From contig CAZDVK010000004.1 of NCBI GenBank assembly GCA_964508915.1, positions 1 to 64,000 of the forward strand: a DNA stretch of 64,000 bases. Reading direction: 5' to 3'. Made by a program: the position numbers and the translations under genes. Positions 25,176 to 33,435 of this stretch are shown one piece after another. Under the pieces are notes generated by a model. That model saw only the letters and a program-made list of their open reading frames with translations, ran no database searches and was not told where the DNA came from. Within the stretch, counting starts at the first letter, position 1; each line of letters starts with the position of its first letter. The stretch comes from CAZDVK01 sp964508915 (GTDB lineage: Bacteria; Pseudomonadota; Alphaproteobacteria; Paracaedibacterales; CAIULA01).

Positions 25176-25979
25176 TTAGGAACGGAGTGGATAAAACACT
25201 TTTCCGTTAGAAATTCCTGTGTTGTCATGAATGGTATAGGTGTGGGTTTTAACCTTAACACGGGCATTAATAGGTGTTCTGGCGTTTAAAGGAATAAAAT
25301 TACCGGGAGGTGCCAGAACTGGTGCTGTTGGTTGTATTTTTTGAGTACTTGCCACGTGTTCGTACGTTGTGAATCGAACGAAGGGTTCTGGTGAAAATGT
25401 TTTTTCCGCAACGTTTACTTTTTCCTTTGTCATAAATTGAACATCTTGCAACGCGGGTGTTGTGATGCCTTTTTTTTTACGTATTTTTTCCCAAATGTTG
25501 ACAACTTTTGATCGATAAGGTTTATGGAACTGAGGTGTAGCCGAATGATAATGCGCAACAGCTGCGTGCCAACTTTGATGATTTTGTTTTAGCTCTTTCA
25601 AATACCGTGCAGCATAAGCCACATTTAATTGTGGGTCTAAACTATCCGATAAATTTCGAAAAGCGTTCGGGTGATGTTTTAAGTTAACTTGCATACACCC
25701 AACATCAATACTACTAACCCCATTTTTTTGGAATTTTTTAATGGCATTGATGGCTTCCTGTTTATTGGAAAAAACGTACCCTTGACCGTTCACATTAATG
25801 GTCCAGGGCCAAGGGGTTTGATTTCCCTTTTGATCGGACCGCCCCGATTCGGCAATTGCAACAGACCTTAATAAATTTTCAGGAATGCCAAAAAGCTTTT
25901 CTTGCTGGCGAATAAACGTTTCGCAAGCAAAAACACCTTGGATCACAGACATTAAAATAATAATAATTTTCCAGAACAT
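25176..25979 (-). CDS. Exported SLT-domain lytic transglycosylase (VirB1/IagB-like)
   Basis: A 267-residue protein with a signal peptide (cleavage near VFACE) and an SLT domain at about 20-165. The catalytic glutamate is E44 in AIAESGR, with SIDVGCMQVNLKHH as the GLMQ-equivalent and NVAYAARYLKEL downstream. The C-terminal 100 residues are proline-containing and unconserved. Such small transglycosylases often open the murein for flagella or secretion machines; its partner here is not evident. It follows acpS by 54 nt on the same strand. Confidence 0.87.
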   Translation of the reverse strand: MFWKIIIILMSVIQGVFACETFIRQQEKLFGIPENLLRSVAIAESGRSDQKGNQTPWPWTINVNGQGYVFSNKQEAINAIKKFQKNGVSSIDVGCMQVNLKHHPNAFRNLSDSLDPQLNVAYAARYLKELKQNHQSWHAAVAHYHSATPQFHKPYRSKVVNIWEKIRKKKGITTPALQDVQFMTKEKVNVAEKTFSPEPFVRFTTYEHVASTQKIQPTAPVLAPPGNFIPLNARTPINARVKVKTHTYTIHDNTGISNGKVFYPLRS

Positions 25980-26033
25980 TGACTTTCCCTTGTTGTCAAG
26001 GAAAGTGTATGCAAAGGCTGTGCCAACTAAATA

Positions 26034-26414
26034 TTAAATAGAAATAATAACAAATGCCTGGGCGTAGGGCGGTTCGTCCGTAATGGATAAATGGATGTGA
26101 CCAGGTTGACCCTTCAGTAAATTTTGAAAATTTTGAAGGGCTACCTCTGTTAATTCAACATACGGTTTACCGGATGAATGATGCTTTATTTGAATGTGGC
26201 GCCAATGCACGCCTTCCACCTGACCAATAGCCTTCAAAACAGCTTCTTTAGCGGCAAACATTTTGCTAAAGCTTTCAATAGACTGGGCGCGTTTCTGGCA
26301 GAAATCTTGTTCTTCTTGTGTAAAGACACGGTCCAAAAATTTTTGCCCCAAAGAAAGCACTGCCTTTTCAATACGATTCATGTCAACTAAATCAACACCA
26401 ATTCCAACAATCAT
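26034..26414 (-). CDS. acpS: Holo-[acyl-carrier-protein] synthase
   Basis: A 126-residue 4'-phosphopantetheinyl transferase activating ACP for fatty acid synthesis. It begins MIVGIGVDLVDMNRIE, with the Mg-binding aspartate, and has the second motif FAAKEAVLKAIG. Start 26414 forms an ATGA overlap with the mltG stop. The frame is open to 26471, but that extension lies inside mltG. Confidence 0.94.
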   Translation of the reverse strand: MIVGIGVDLVDMNRIEKAVLSLGQKFLDRVFTQEEQDFCQKRAQSIESFSKMFAAKEAVLKAIGQVEGVHWRHIQIKHHSSGKPYVELTEVALQNFQNLLKGQPGHIHLSITDEPPYAQAFVIISI

Positions 26415-27439
26415 CTTTGATTTCCCTGTATCTGACCTTGTGCCTGGCCTTTTAGTTGGATAGAGCGCCATAATTTTACGTGTTTTTGGTGCTCTTGAAA
26501 GGTTGGGCTAAAAGAATGGCCCCCTGTGCCGTTCGCTACAAAATACAAAGCATCCGTTTTTTTAGGAAAAATAACAGCCTTTAAAGAATCTTTCCCAGGA
26601 CAACCAATAGGGCCGGGCGGTAGGCCTGAAACAACATAGGTATTGTAGGGGTTTTGTTTCTTTAAATCATCAAACGTTAAGGGGCGCCCTAACTCTTCCT
26701 GACCAAACGTTAGACTATATACAACCGTAGGGTCTGCTTGCAAACGCATACCAATTTTGAGTCTATTCAAATAGACCCCTGCTATTTCAGGTCTTTCAGA
26801 ACATACTCCAGTTTCTTTTTCAACAATGGATGCTAAAATCAGTAAATTTTCAGGTGTGTCTATAAAGCTGTCGGCGGGTTTTTGGCTCCAAAGGCTATGC
26901 AATACTTCATTCATGGCCTTTGACATACGGTTAATGATGCTTTGGCGCGAATCCCCATAAGAATAATGATACGTTTCTGGCAATAATGTCCCTTCCGCTG
27001 GAATTGACTGAATATCACCAGTTAAGGCTGGGTTTTCAATAATTGACTTTATTATTTGGTTAACCGTATGACCTTCTGGAAAGGTTATCTGGCGAACAAC
27101 CGTTTTTCCCAATCGCATTTGACGAATAATATCCAAAGGGGTTGCTTTCGCTTGAATGGCATACTCTCCCGCTTTTAAAGCCTTTTTGGGAAAATAAAGC
27201 TTTTGGGCCAAAACAAACGCCCAGGGATTTTTTAAGGCCCCTTCTTTTTTTAACTGACGGGCAACACCCATTGTATTTGTTTTTGGTTGGATAATGACCG
27301 TTACGTTTTGAGAGCCTGGGTACAAAACACCCAAGGGAGAATATAAAAAGACATAAATACCCAGAAAGAAAGAAAAAAACACCAAGAACCCAAAAAATGG
27401 TTTTTTTTTCTTGGTATCTACTTTTTCTATTTCTTCCAT
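26411..27439 (-). CDS. mltG: Endolytic transglycosylase MltG
   Basis: A 342-residue inner-membrane murein lyase thought to terminate nascent glycan chains. A basic N-terminus is followed by one transmembrane helix (about 15-34), a LysM-like region, and the YceG domain. The catalytic motif VEKET is at about 206-210, with LQADPTVVYSL and GLPPGPIGCPG downstream. The gene overlaps rph at its start and acpS at its end. Confidence 0.94.
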   Translation of the reverse strand: MEEIEKVDTKKKKPFFGFLVFFSFFLGIYVFLYSPLGVLYPGSQNVTVIIQPKTNTMGVARQLKKEGALKNPWAFVLAQKLYFPKKALKAGEYAIQAKATPLDIIRQMRLGKTVVRQITFPEGHTVNQIIKSIIENPALTGDIQSIPAEGTLLPETYHYSYGDSRQSIINRMSKAMNEVLHSLWSQKPADSFIDTPENLLILASIVEKETGVCSERPEIAGVYLNRLKIGMRLQADPTVVYSLTFGQEELGRPLTFDDLKKQNPYNTYVVSGLPPGPIGCPGKDSLKAVIFPKKTDALYFVANGTGGHSFSPTFQEHQKHVKLWRSIQLKGQAQGQIQGNQR

Positions 27440-28155
27440 TAAAGTTTTAAAGCCTGCTTTTGAAGCTCCACCAGTTCTTCAATACCTCCCTTGGCCAAAG
27501 CTAGCATGGCTAAGAACTGTTTATCAGAAAAAGGCTTCCCTTCAGCAGCTGCTTGAACTTCAACCAAAAGCCCCTTACCTGTAATCACAAAATTTGCGTC
27601 TACCTCTGCTGTTGAATCCTCAATGTAGTTTAAATCTAAAACAGCTTCATTTTTGACAACTCCACATGAAACGGCAGCAACGTGATCCGTTAAAGGCAAC
27701 GTTTCTAATTTCTTTTTATCCACAAGTTTCTGAAGGGCCTGATGCATCGCCACATACCCACCTGTAATACTGGCTGTGCGTGTGCCACCATCGGCTTGAA
27801 GAACATCACAATCAATACGAATTTGACGTTCACCCAAAGCTTTCAAGTCCACAACAGCCCTGAGCGATCGGCCAATTAGGCGTTGAATTTCCTGGGTTCT
27901 TCCCGTTTGTTTGCCCTTAGATGCTTCCCGCTCAATACGGTCTGGCGAACAACGGGGTAACATTCCATATTCGGCTGTAATCCAGCCTGTGCCTGTATTT
28001 TTTAAAAACGGAGGAACTTTTTCTTCAATGGTAGCCGTACAAATAACATGAGTATCCCCGAACTTAACAAAACAGGAACCTTCTGCAAATTTGGCATAAC
28101 CGGGGGCTAAGAAAACTCGACGCAGCTCGTTAACAGAGCGTTTATCTGGGCGCAT
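27439..28155 (-). CDS. rph: Ribonuclease PH
   Basis: A 238-residue phosphorolytic 3'-5' exoribonuclease trimming tRNA 3' ends. It shows the opening MRPDKRSVNELR, GWITAEYGMLPRC, the phosphate-binding QRLIGRSLRAVVD, and the DCDVLQADGGTRTASITG block. It overlaps the mltG start by one base, forming an rph-mltG-acpS operon. Confidence 0.96.
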   Translation of the reverse strand: MRPDKRSVNELRRVFLAPGYAKFAEGSCFVKFGDTHVICTATIEEKVPPFLKNTGTGWITAEYGMLPRCSPDRIEREASKGKQTGRTQEIQRLIGRSLRAVVDLKALGERQIRIDCDVLQADGGTRTASITGGYVAMHQALQKLVDKKKLETLPLTDHVAAVSCGVVKNEAVLDLNYIEDSTAEVDANFVITGKGLLVEVQAAAEGKPFSDKQFLAMLALAKGGIEELVELQKQALKL

Positions 28156-28312
28156 AATAAATTTTTATAAAGTTTAAGAATTTGAAACCAGTCTGCAGAA
28201 AATCTTGATTTTTTTCAATTGAAATTGTTTCTTTGAAAAAAGAATAAAACAGGTTAAAGTGTCGCTTGTGCTTGATTAATTCCTGAAACAAGCCAAACAT
28301 TATCAATGTCTT

Positions 28313-28389
28313 GCACCCGTAGCTCAGCTGGATAGAGCGTTGCCCTCCGGAGGCAAAGGCCAGAGGTTCGAATCCTCTCGGGTGCGCCA
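28313..28389 (+). tRNA. tRNA-Arg (anticodon CCG)
   Basis: A 77-nt cloverleaf: acceptor GCACCCG/CGGGTGC, D-arm AGCTCAGCTGGATAGAGC, anticodon stem TTGCC/GGCAA with loop CTCCGGA (anticodon CCG), T-arm GGTTCGAATCC and encoded CCA. Confidence 0.97.
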
Positions 28390-28483
28390 CTTTTTCTTTC
28401 TGCGTTAATAGATTTTTAATAAAAAAGCAGATAACATAATTCTAGAATTTGGATTACTGTGTTCAAAGAAAGCTGATCCCTGA

Positions 28484-29299
28484 ATGGTAAAAGTCACCTT
28501 TTTTGGTGTACGTGGAAGCACCCCCTGCGCGGGTGATCAGACACGTATATATGGTGGTCACACAAGTTGTGTAACTGTGGAGACAAATGGTGCCATTTTT
28601 ATTCTTGACGCAGGGTCTGGGATTTTTGAAGCCAGTGAACTTGTCGCCACAAAACATCCAAATGGCGCCCATCTTTTGCTATCTCACGGCCACTTAGACC
28701 ATGTTATGGGGTTGCCTTTTTTCAAACCTATTTGGAATAAAGAATATTCATTGAACATATACGGCGGCACATTCAACCCTTATGGTGGCGTTCAATCGTT
28801 TTTAAATTCCACGTTCAAATCACCGTTATTTCCTGTTCCTTTTGAAAAGTTTGGGGCCCACGTCACGTTCAAGGATTTTAATGGTGGGGACACCCTAGAA
28901 ATTGATGGCATAAAAATTGACACACATGTCTTAAATCATCCAAATGGCGCTGTTGGGTACCGCCTTAATAGTAAAAAGACGTCTGTTTGCTATGTAACAG
29001 ATCACGAACATACCCCTGGTGTTTTAGATGAACGCCTTATTCAGTTTATTCAAGGCACAGACCTGTTTATTTATGATGCCAGTTACGACGATCATACTTT
29101 TGACAAATACAAAGGCTGGGGGCATTCCACCTGGCAGCAAGCTTTACGCATGGGCGATGCGGCAGGCGTGAAACACACAGTTTTATTTCACCATGACCCC
29201 GCCAGTACCGATGAAGTGATGAAACACATCGAAGCCGAAGCCTTGAAAATTTCCCCGTCATCCATTGTGGCGCGGCAAGGGATGGTTGTGGAGCTATAG
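28484..29299 (+). CDS. MBL-fold metallo-hydrolase
   Basis: A 271-residue metallo-β-lactamase-fold protein. The HxHxDH metal site is SHGHLDHVMGLP (about 66-77). The N-terminal FFGVRGSTPCAGDQT and GGHTSCV are typical of the RNase Z/cyclic-phosphodiesterase-like group seen next to signalling genes. A later D and H (YDASYDDH, GWGHSTW, LFHHDP) complete the metal ligands. The substrate cannot be told from sequence; a cyclic nucleotide phosphodiesterase or phosphoryl hydrolase is possible. Confidence 0.85.
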   Translation: MVKVTFFGVRGSTPCAGDQTRIYGGHTSCVTVETNGAIFILDAGSGIFEASELVATKHPNGAHLLLSHGHLDHVMGLPFFKPIWNKEYSLNIYGGTFNPYGGVQSFLNSTFKSPLFPVPFEKFGAHVTFKDFNGGDTLEIDGIKIDTHVLNHPNGAVGYRLNSKKTSVCYVTDHEHTPGVLDERLIQFIQGTDLFIYDASYDDHTFDKYKGWGHSTWQQALRMGDAAGVKHTVLFHHDPASTDEVMKHIEAEALKISPSSIVARQGMVVEL

Positions 29300-29373
29300 C
29301 TCCATATGCCTTTAATTATTTTTTAATAATTTAGGTTTAAAATAAAACTATAAATTAATTCTTATTTTTTACA

Positions 29374-31053
29374 ATGATCTTACTTCTTATTTTTCTAACT
29401 ATTTTTTCCACAAGAACAAGCTGTGCTAATACGTACTCTTTAGAAGGTGTTACAGACAGCTTTCGTCAAATGCTGTTAAATAAAGACGCCCCTTTGGTTG
29501 AAGGGTGCGACCTTGCCACGCGAATAACGCAAGAATATATTCAATCGCAAACCACCCATACTTTGCAGCAGTTAACAGCTTTAGATCAGCTTTGTAACAG
29601 TGGTATCTCATGGCGGGGTATTTTGGGCGGTCTTACTGAAAGTGATCTTTTAATGTTTTATGATACATCACTGTTTATGAAAGAACATGTGTTCAATATT
29701 GCCAAAGGCAGTTTGGGGATTCGCCCACAGCCCGCAACAGAATATGAACGTGGCATTATTGCCCGTGAACTGCTGAATTTGGGACGCTTGTATTCAAGTA
29801 TGAATTTGCTTCCCACAAAGCTTCTAGAATTGAAAGAACAGTTTGATAAAGCCAGATACCCCTTTGAAAAGCAGCACCTGCAAATGACAGCATTATTCAT
29901 GCTTTTTGGTGCCGGAAAAAAATTTGACTGGTTTCAATGGTATGGTATGGTTCCAGATCGTGTAGCGGCCGCCATAATGATTAACAAATATGCCGCTAAC
30001 ACGGATTTTCTTCCAGAAAGCGAGCGACTACGACATTTTCGAGGGCATCACGATAAAGATGAACACCTTGCAGTGGCACCTTTGGAGGAAAGAAAGCCAT
30101 CTACAACAGATATGACACCTCAACAATTTTTTATGTTAATTCAACAGTTTCGCGAATTTCAGCTAAGGCGAGAATGTGAACGATTAAACCAGCATCGTAC
30201 ACATTCCATAAGTTTTATTCACAGCATTTATTCGAGGGAGGCTGTTGAGGCGGAACTTGCTAAAAAAGAAAAATATTTTAGAAACCAAATTAACTGGCGT
30301 TTGTCACCTGAGAGCACATATTTTAACCCTGTGGATTATCCAATGAGTGTTCTAGATTTTGGTCTTGAAAAAGCCGAAACATGTTTTAGTCAACTTTATA
30401 TGACAACGCCGTTTGCAGAAGCTGAAGCAGCTTTTGCAGCTTATGGTGTTGTACCGTTGCGTGGATTCGATGCAGCACGCACAAACCTTGTTTTAGGGTG
30501 CGGTAATTATCCAACAGACTTATCATTTGTTTCAAGGAGCAAGAAACATTATGGCCGTGACTATCACTATGATGCTGACACCGTAGATATTTCAGCAGCT
30601 ATGAACCCAACTATTGTAGGTAGCTCTCATGATTGTGGTGTTTATGATTATATTCACTCACAAGGCAAAGTGTACGATACTATCGTGGCGGAAGTATCCC
30701 CATTTATAACAGTTTCCTCATTGAATAATATTCGAAAAATTTTAAAAATCGATGGAACATATTGTTCAGGTACATCATGTATTTTTATTGATATTATCCC
30801 CAGATCCTTAAAAGACCGTGTACCATTGGATGAAGATAATATTTCTATTTTTGTGGATGATGCTGAATTTGAATCGCTAAAAGCCCTAACTGAAGAGGAA
30901 GCTCAAACCCGTATTTTTCCTAAGCTGGAAGAATTTTTTAAAGAAAATGGATTTTCTTTAAATACGGAAGCGAAAATTGAAGCTTCAGTTTTTCAGGAAA
31001 AAATAAATTATTACTTAGCCCCAGACATTTTTACCATTACCCGTATTCGCTAA
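29374..31053 (+). CDS. Secreted family A protein with methyltransferase-like C-terminal domain
   Basis: A 559-residue protein with an N-terminal signal peptide (LLLIFLTIFSTRTSCA). Residues about 25-220 match the protein at 6308-7846 (LATRIT, PATEYERGIIARELLNLG, HLQMTALFMLFGAG, QWYG). A charged helical linker follows. The C-terminal part has a SAM-binding-like loop N371-LVLGCG377, then DADTVDI and MNPTIVG, with the order expected for a Rossmann methyltransferase. An exported protein with such a domain would act outside the bacterium, suggesting a host-directed modifier. Substrate unknown. Confidence 0.75.
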   Translation: MILLLIFLTIFSTRTSCANTYSLEGVTDSFRQMLLNKDAPLVEGCDLATRITQEYIQSQTTHTLQQLTALDQLCNSGISWRGILGGLTESDLLMFYDTSLFMKEHVFNIAKGSLGIRPQPATEYERGIIARELLNLGRLYSSMNLLPTKLLELKEQFDKARYPFEKQHLQMTALFMLFGAGKKFDWFQWYGMVPDRVAAAIMINKYAANTDFLPESERLRHFRGHHDKDEHLAVAPLEERKPSTTDMTPQQFFMLIQQFREFQLRRECERLNQHRTHSISFIHSIYSREAVEAELAKKEKYFRNQINWRLSPESTYFNPVDYPMSVLDFGLEKAETCFSQLYMTTPFAEAEAAFAAYGVVPLRGFDAARTNLVLGCGNYPTDLSFVSRSKKHYGRDYHYDADTVDISAAMNPTIVGSSHDCGVYDYIHSQGKVYDTIVAEVSPFITVSSLNNIRKILKIDGTYCSGTSCIFIDIIPRSLKDRVPLDEDNISIFVDDAEFESLKALTEEEAQTRIFPKLEEFFKENGFSLNTEAKIEASVFQEKINYYLAPDIFTITRIR

Positions 31054-31244
31054 CATAAAGCTAAATAACTTCAAAATTGTTATATTACCGTCGTACTGAA
31101 CCGAAGGGCAGCGGTAGCAAACTAAAATCAAGGTGACAAAGTGTTATCATTTTATGGCACATCGGCTATACAGAAAAAGCTTGCCCTTAAGCCTAACAGA
31201 ACCGTATCTTGTGACAATATAAGTTCTTCTTTAGGAAAAAAATC

Positions 31245-32345
31245 GTGGGTTTTAATTGTGGAATTGTGGGGCTTCCCAATGTTGGCAAATCAACTTTATT
31301 TAACGCTTTAACAGCAACAGCAGCGGCTGAGGCAGCCAATTACCCCTTTTGCACCATTGACCCCAATGTAGGTCGTGTGGGCGTGCCTGATGACAGGTTA
31401 GACCAGGTGGCAGCCATTGCCAAGTCAGCCAAAATTATTCCTACCCAATTGGAATTTGTGGATATTGCAGGCCTTGTAAGGGGTGCCAGCAAGGGTGAAG
31501 GGTTAGGAAACCAATTTTTGGGTCATATTCGATCAACAGATGCCATTATTCACGTGCTGCGCTGTTTTGACAATGATGACATCACCCACGTAGATGGAAC
31601 CGTTGACCCCTTACGGGATTTAACAACCATTGAAACAGAATTATTGCTGGCTGATCTTGAAAATTTAGAAAAGCGTGTGACAGGCCTTGAAAAGCGGGCC
31701 CGTGGTAACGACAATGAAGCCAAGGAAATATTAGCCGTTGTGCAAAAACTGCTACCTTTTCTTCAAGATGGAAAACCCGCCAAAGCTGCCAATATAACGG
31801 ATGTTGAACGACCTTTTTTTCAACAATTACAATTGCTAACAGCAAAACCCATTTTATATGTGTGTAATGTGGCAGAAGACGAAGCCACCACAGGCAACAC
31901 CTACACACAAAAAGTTTTGGATTATGCCAAAAAAAATGGCGCGCCTGCTGTTATTATTTCAGCTGGCATTGAAGCCGAAGTGGCAAGCCTTTCATCTTTA
32001 GACGAACAGAAAGAATTTCTAAATTCTCTTGGCCTTCAAGAAACCGGCTTAAATCAAATTATTCGGGAAGGTTACCAACTATTAAACCTTCTGACGTTTT
32101 TTACCGTAGGCCCCAAAGAAGCCCGTGCCTGGACTGTAGAACAAGGTTCCAAAGCGCCGCAGGCAGCTGGTGCCATTCATACAGATTTTGAACGAGGCTT
32201 CATTTGTGCTGAAACTATTGCGTTTGATGATTTTGTAGCATGTCAAGGAGAAGCCGGCGCCAAAACAGCCGGCAAATTGCGGCAAGAAGGCCGGGATTAC
32301 TTGGTAAAAGATGGAGATATTTTCCATTTCCGCTTTAATGTGTAG
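31245..32345 (+). CDS. ychF: Redox-regulated ATPase YchF (OLA1 family)
   Basis: A 366-residue Obg-family P-loop protein: G1 GLPNVGKST, G3 DIAGLVRGAS, and the C-terminal TGS-like domain with FFTVGPKEARAW. YchF prefers ATP over GTP and binds the ribosome. The start is GTG at 31245. The perfect inverted repeat downstream is its terminator. Confidence 0.96.
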   Translation: MGFNCGIVGLPNVGKSTLFNALTATAAAEAANYPFCTIDPNVGRVGVPDDRLDQVAAIAKSAKIIPTQLEFVDIAGLVRGASKGEGLGNQFLGHIRSTDAIIHVLRCFDNDDITHVDGTVDPLRDLTTIETELLLADLENLEKRVTGLEKRARGNDNEAKEILAVVQKLLPFLQDGKPAKAANITDVERPFFQQLQLLTAKPILYVCNVAEDEATTGNTYTQKVLDYAKKNGAPAVIISAGIEAEVASLSSLDEQKEFLNSLGLQETGLNQIIREGYQLLNLLTFFTVGPKEARAWTVEQGSKAPQAAGAIHTDFERGFICAETIAFDDFVACQGEAGAKTAGKLRQEGRDYLVKDGDIFHFRFNV

Positions 32346-32373
32346 TGACTTGAGCACCCTACAATGAAATATT

Positions 32374-32415
32374 AAAGAAGATCTCCACAGGCATATGCTT
32401 GTGGAGATCTTCTTT
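32374..32415. terminator. Bidirectional terminator between ychF and the Cys-rich secreted gene
   Basis: A perfect 16-bp inverted repeat (32374-32389 with 32400-32415) around a 10-nt segment that itself contains GCATATGC. The outer arms end in AAAG/CTTT. It lies between convergent genes and can end both transcripts. Confidence 0.8.
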
Positions 32416-32418
32416 ATA

Positions 32419-33252
32419 TTAGCCTGCCGCTTTGATTCTTGAAAAAACTTTATCTCTTATGTGGGATGTAGCATTTTCTAAAATACGTTTATAAGAATTT
32501 GCTGTTTCCGCATTATGGGATTCCTCTATTACTTTTTTCACAAGGTTTTCAGCCTGTTCTAGCAACCTCTTTTCTTCCTCAAAAGCAGCTCTTTTATCAT
32601 GACAAACGCCAGAAATATCAAATTTTTTATAAACGGTATCCAACAAAATATTTTGAACAAAATCATTAACTATGTCCTGTACATATGTGGTAAAAAATTC
32701 TTCAGAATCCATTGATTTGACTTCTGCATCAGAAAAAATTTCAACACCGTTTCTTCGATTTACTTCGTAATTCCGCTTATAAGAGCTTAAACAATTCGAA
32801 ACATCTTTGGGTTTACAGAGAACACGACACATCACACTGTTTTCAAAAGGCATTCCCCCTAACCAAACATTCGAATTATACATAGTCGCACATGAGCTTG
32901 TTCCACATGCTTTGCTACAAACTTTATTAAATTTATTTTTATCGATCGGTACATTTTTTTCCATGGCATCGCTAAAAAGTCTCACAAAGTTAACATAGGG
33001 AAAAGCAATAGCAATAATTGGTATCTCTGATAAAGAGCGCGTATGTTCTTTGTATAGACTATGCTCAAAATATTCCCCACGAGAAATACCAATTCGATCA
33101 AGTTCTTTTTTGATGTCCCTTTCACTTTCACAAACATCGGCATACCGTTGTTCCAGCGTTGTAGATCCATCAGCTGGAGTTTCACCTGCTTTTACGGTTT
33201 GGGCGCTTGCAATTATGCCCAATATTAAAAATTTAATTGTTTTCCGAATCAT
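32419..33252 (-). CDS. Cysteine-rich secreted protein, unknown (277 aa)
   Basis: Not recognised. A signal peptide ends near TVKA. The mature protein has about nine cysteines clustered around residues 110-150 (VCSKACGTSSC, MCRVLCKPKDVSNC), suggesting several disulfides made by the Dsb system. The C-terminal third is a Lys/Glu coiled coil (AAFEEEKRLLEQAENLVKK). The ATG at 33252 is preferred over a TTG at 33261. A TTAA-N7-TTAAC site lies 54 bp upstream. Confidence 0.72.
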   Translation of the reverse strand: MIRKTIKFLILGIIASAQTVKAGETPADGSTTLEQRYADVCESERDIKKELDRIGISRGEYFEHSLYKEHTRSLSEIPIIAIAFPYVNFVRLFSDAMEKNVPIDKNKFNKVCSKACGTSSCATMYNSNVWLGGMPFENSVMCRVLCKPKDVSNCLSSYKRNYEVNRRNGVEIFSDAEVKSMDSEEFFTTYVQDIVNDFVQNILLDTVYKKFDISGVCHDKRAAFEEEKRLLEQAENLVKKVIEESHNAETANSYKRILENATSHIRDKVFSRIKAAG

Positions 33253-33305
33253 AAAAACCAACCCTATATTAAAATAATTTATAATTCAAAAATACAGATA
33301 AATTA

Positions 33306-33321
33306 TTAATTAAATATTAAC
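33306..33321. promoter_or_regulatory. TTAA-N7-TTAAC (CtrA-like) site upstream of the Cys-rich secreted gene
   Basis: TTAA at 33306-33309 and TTAAC at 33317-33321 with a 7-bp spacer, the consensus of full CtrA sites. The surrounding DNA is AT-rich, so chance is possible. Confidence 0.35.
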
Positions 33322-33378
33322 AGATTTTTGAAAAAATAGGTATATCCCCCTGGGCGGGTGGGGGTTAGGGATGGTGTA

Positions 33379-33401
33379 AAAGTTAACAAAGTGTTAACTT
33401 T
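33379..33401. promoter_or_regulatory. Perfect palindrome containing a CtrA-like site upstream of hemD
   Basis: AAAGTTAACA and TGTTAACTTT form a perfect 10-bp inverted repeat with a 3-nt centre, 35 bp before hemD. Inside it is TTAA-CAAAGTG-TTAAC, matching the CtrA consensus and nearly identical to the site at 61531-61546. Confidence 0.5.
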
Positions 33402-33435
33402 CTATAAAATTCCTAGTAACCCTTAGGTACTGCTC

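Noticed and set aside
28142..28390. Minus-strand open frame with MAHPRGFEPLAFASGG start
   Set aside because: This is the well-known spurious translation of the tRNA-Arg gene on the opposite strand.
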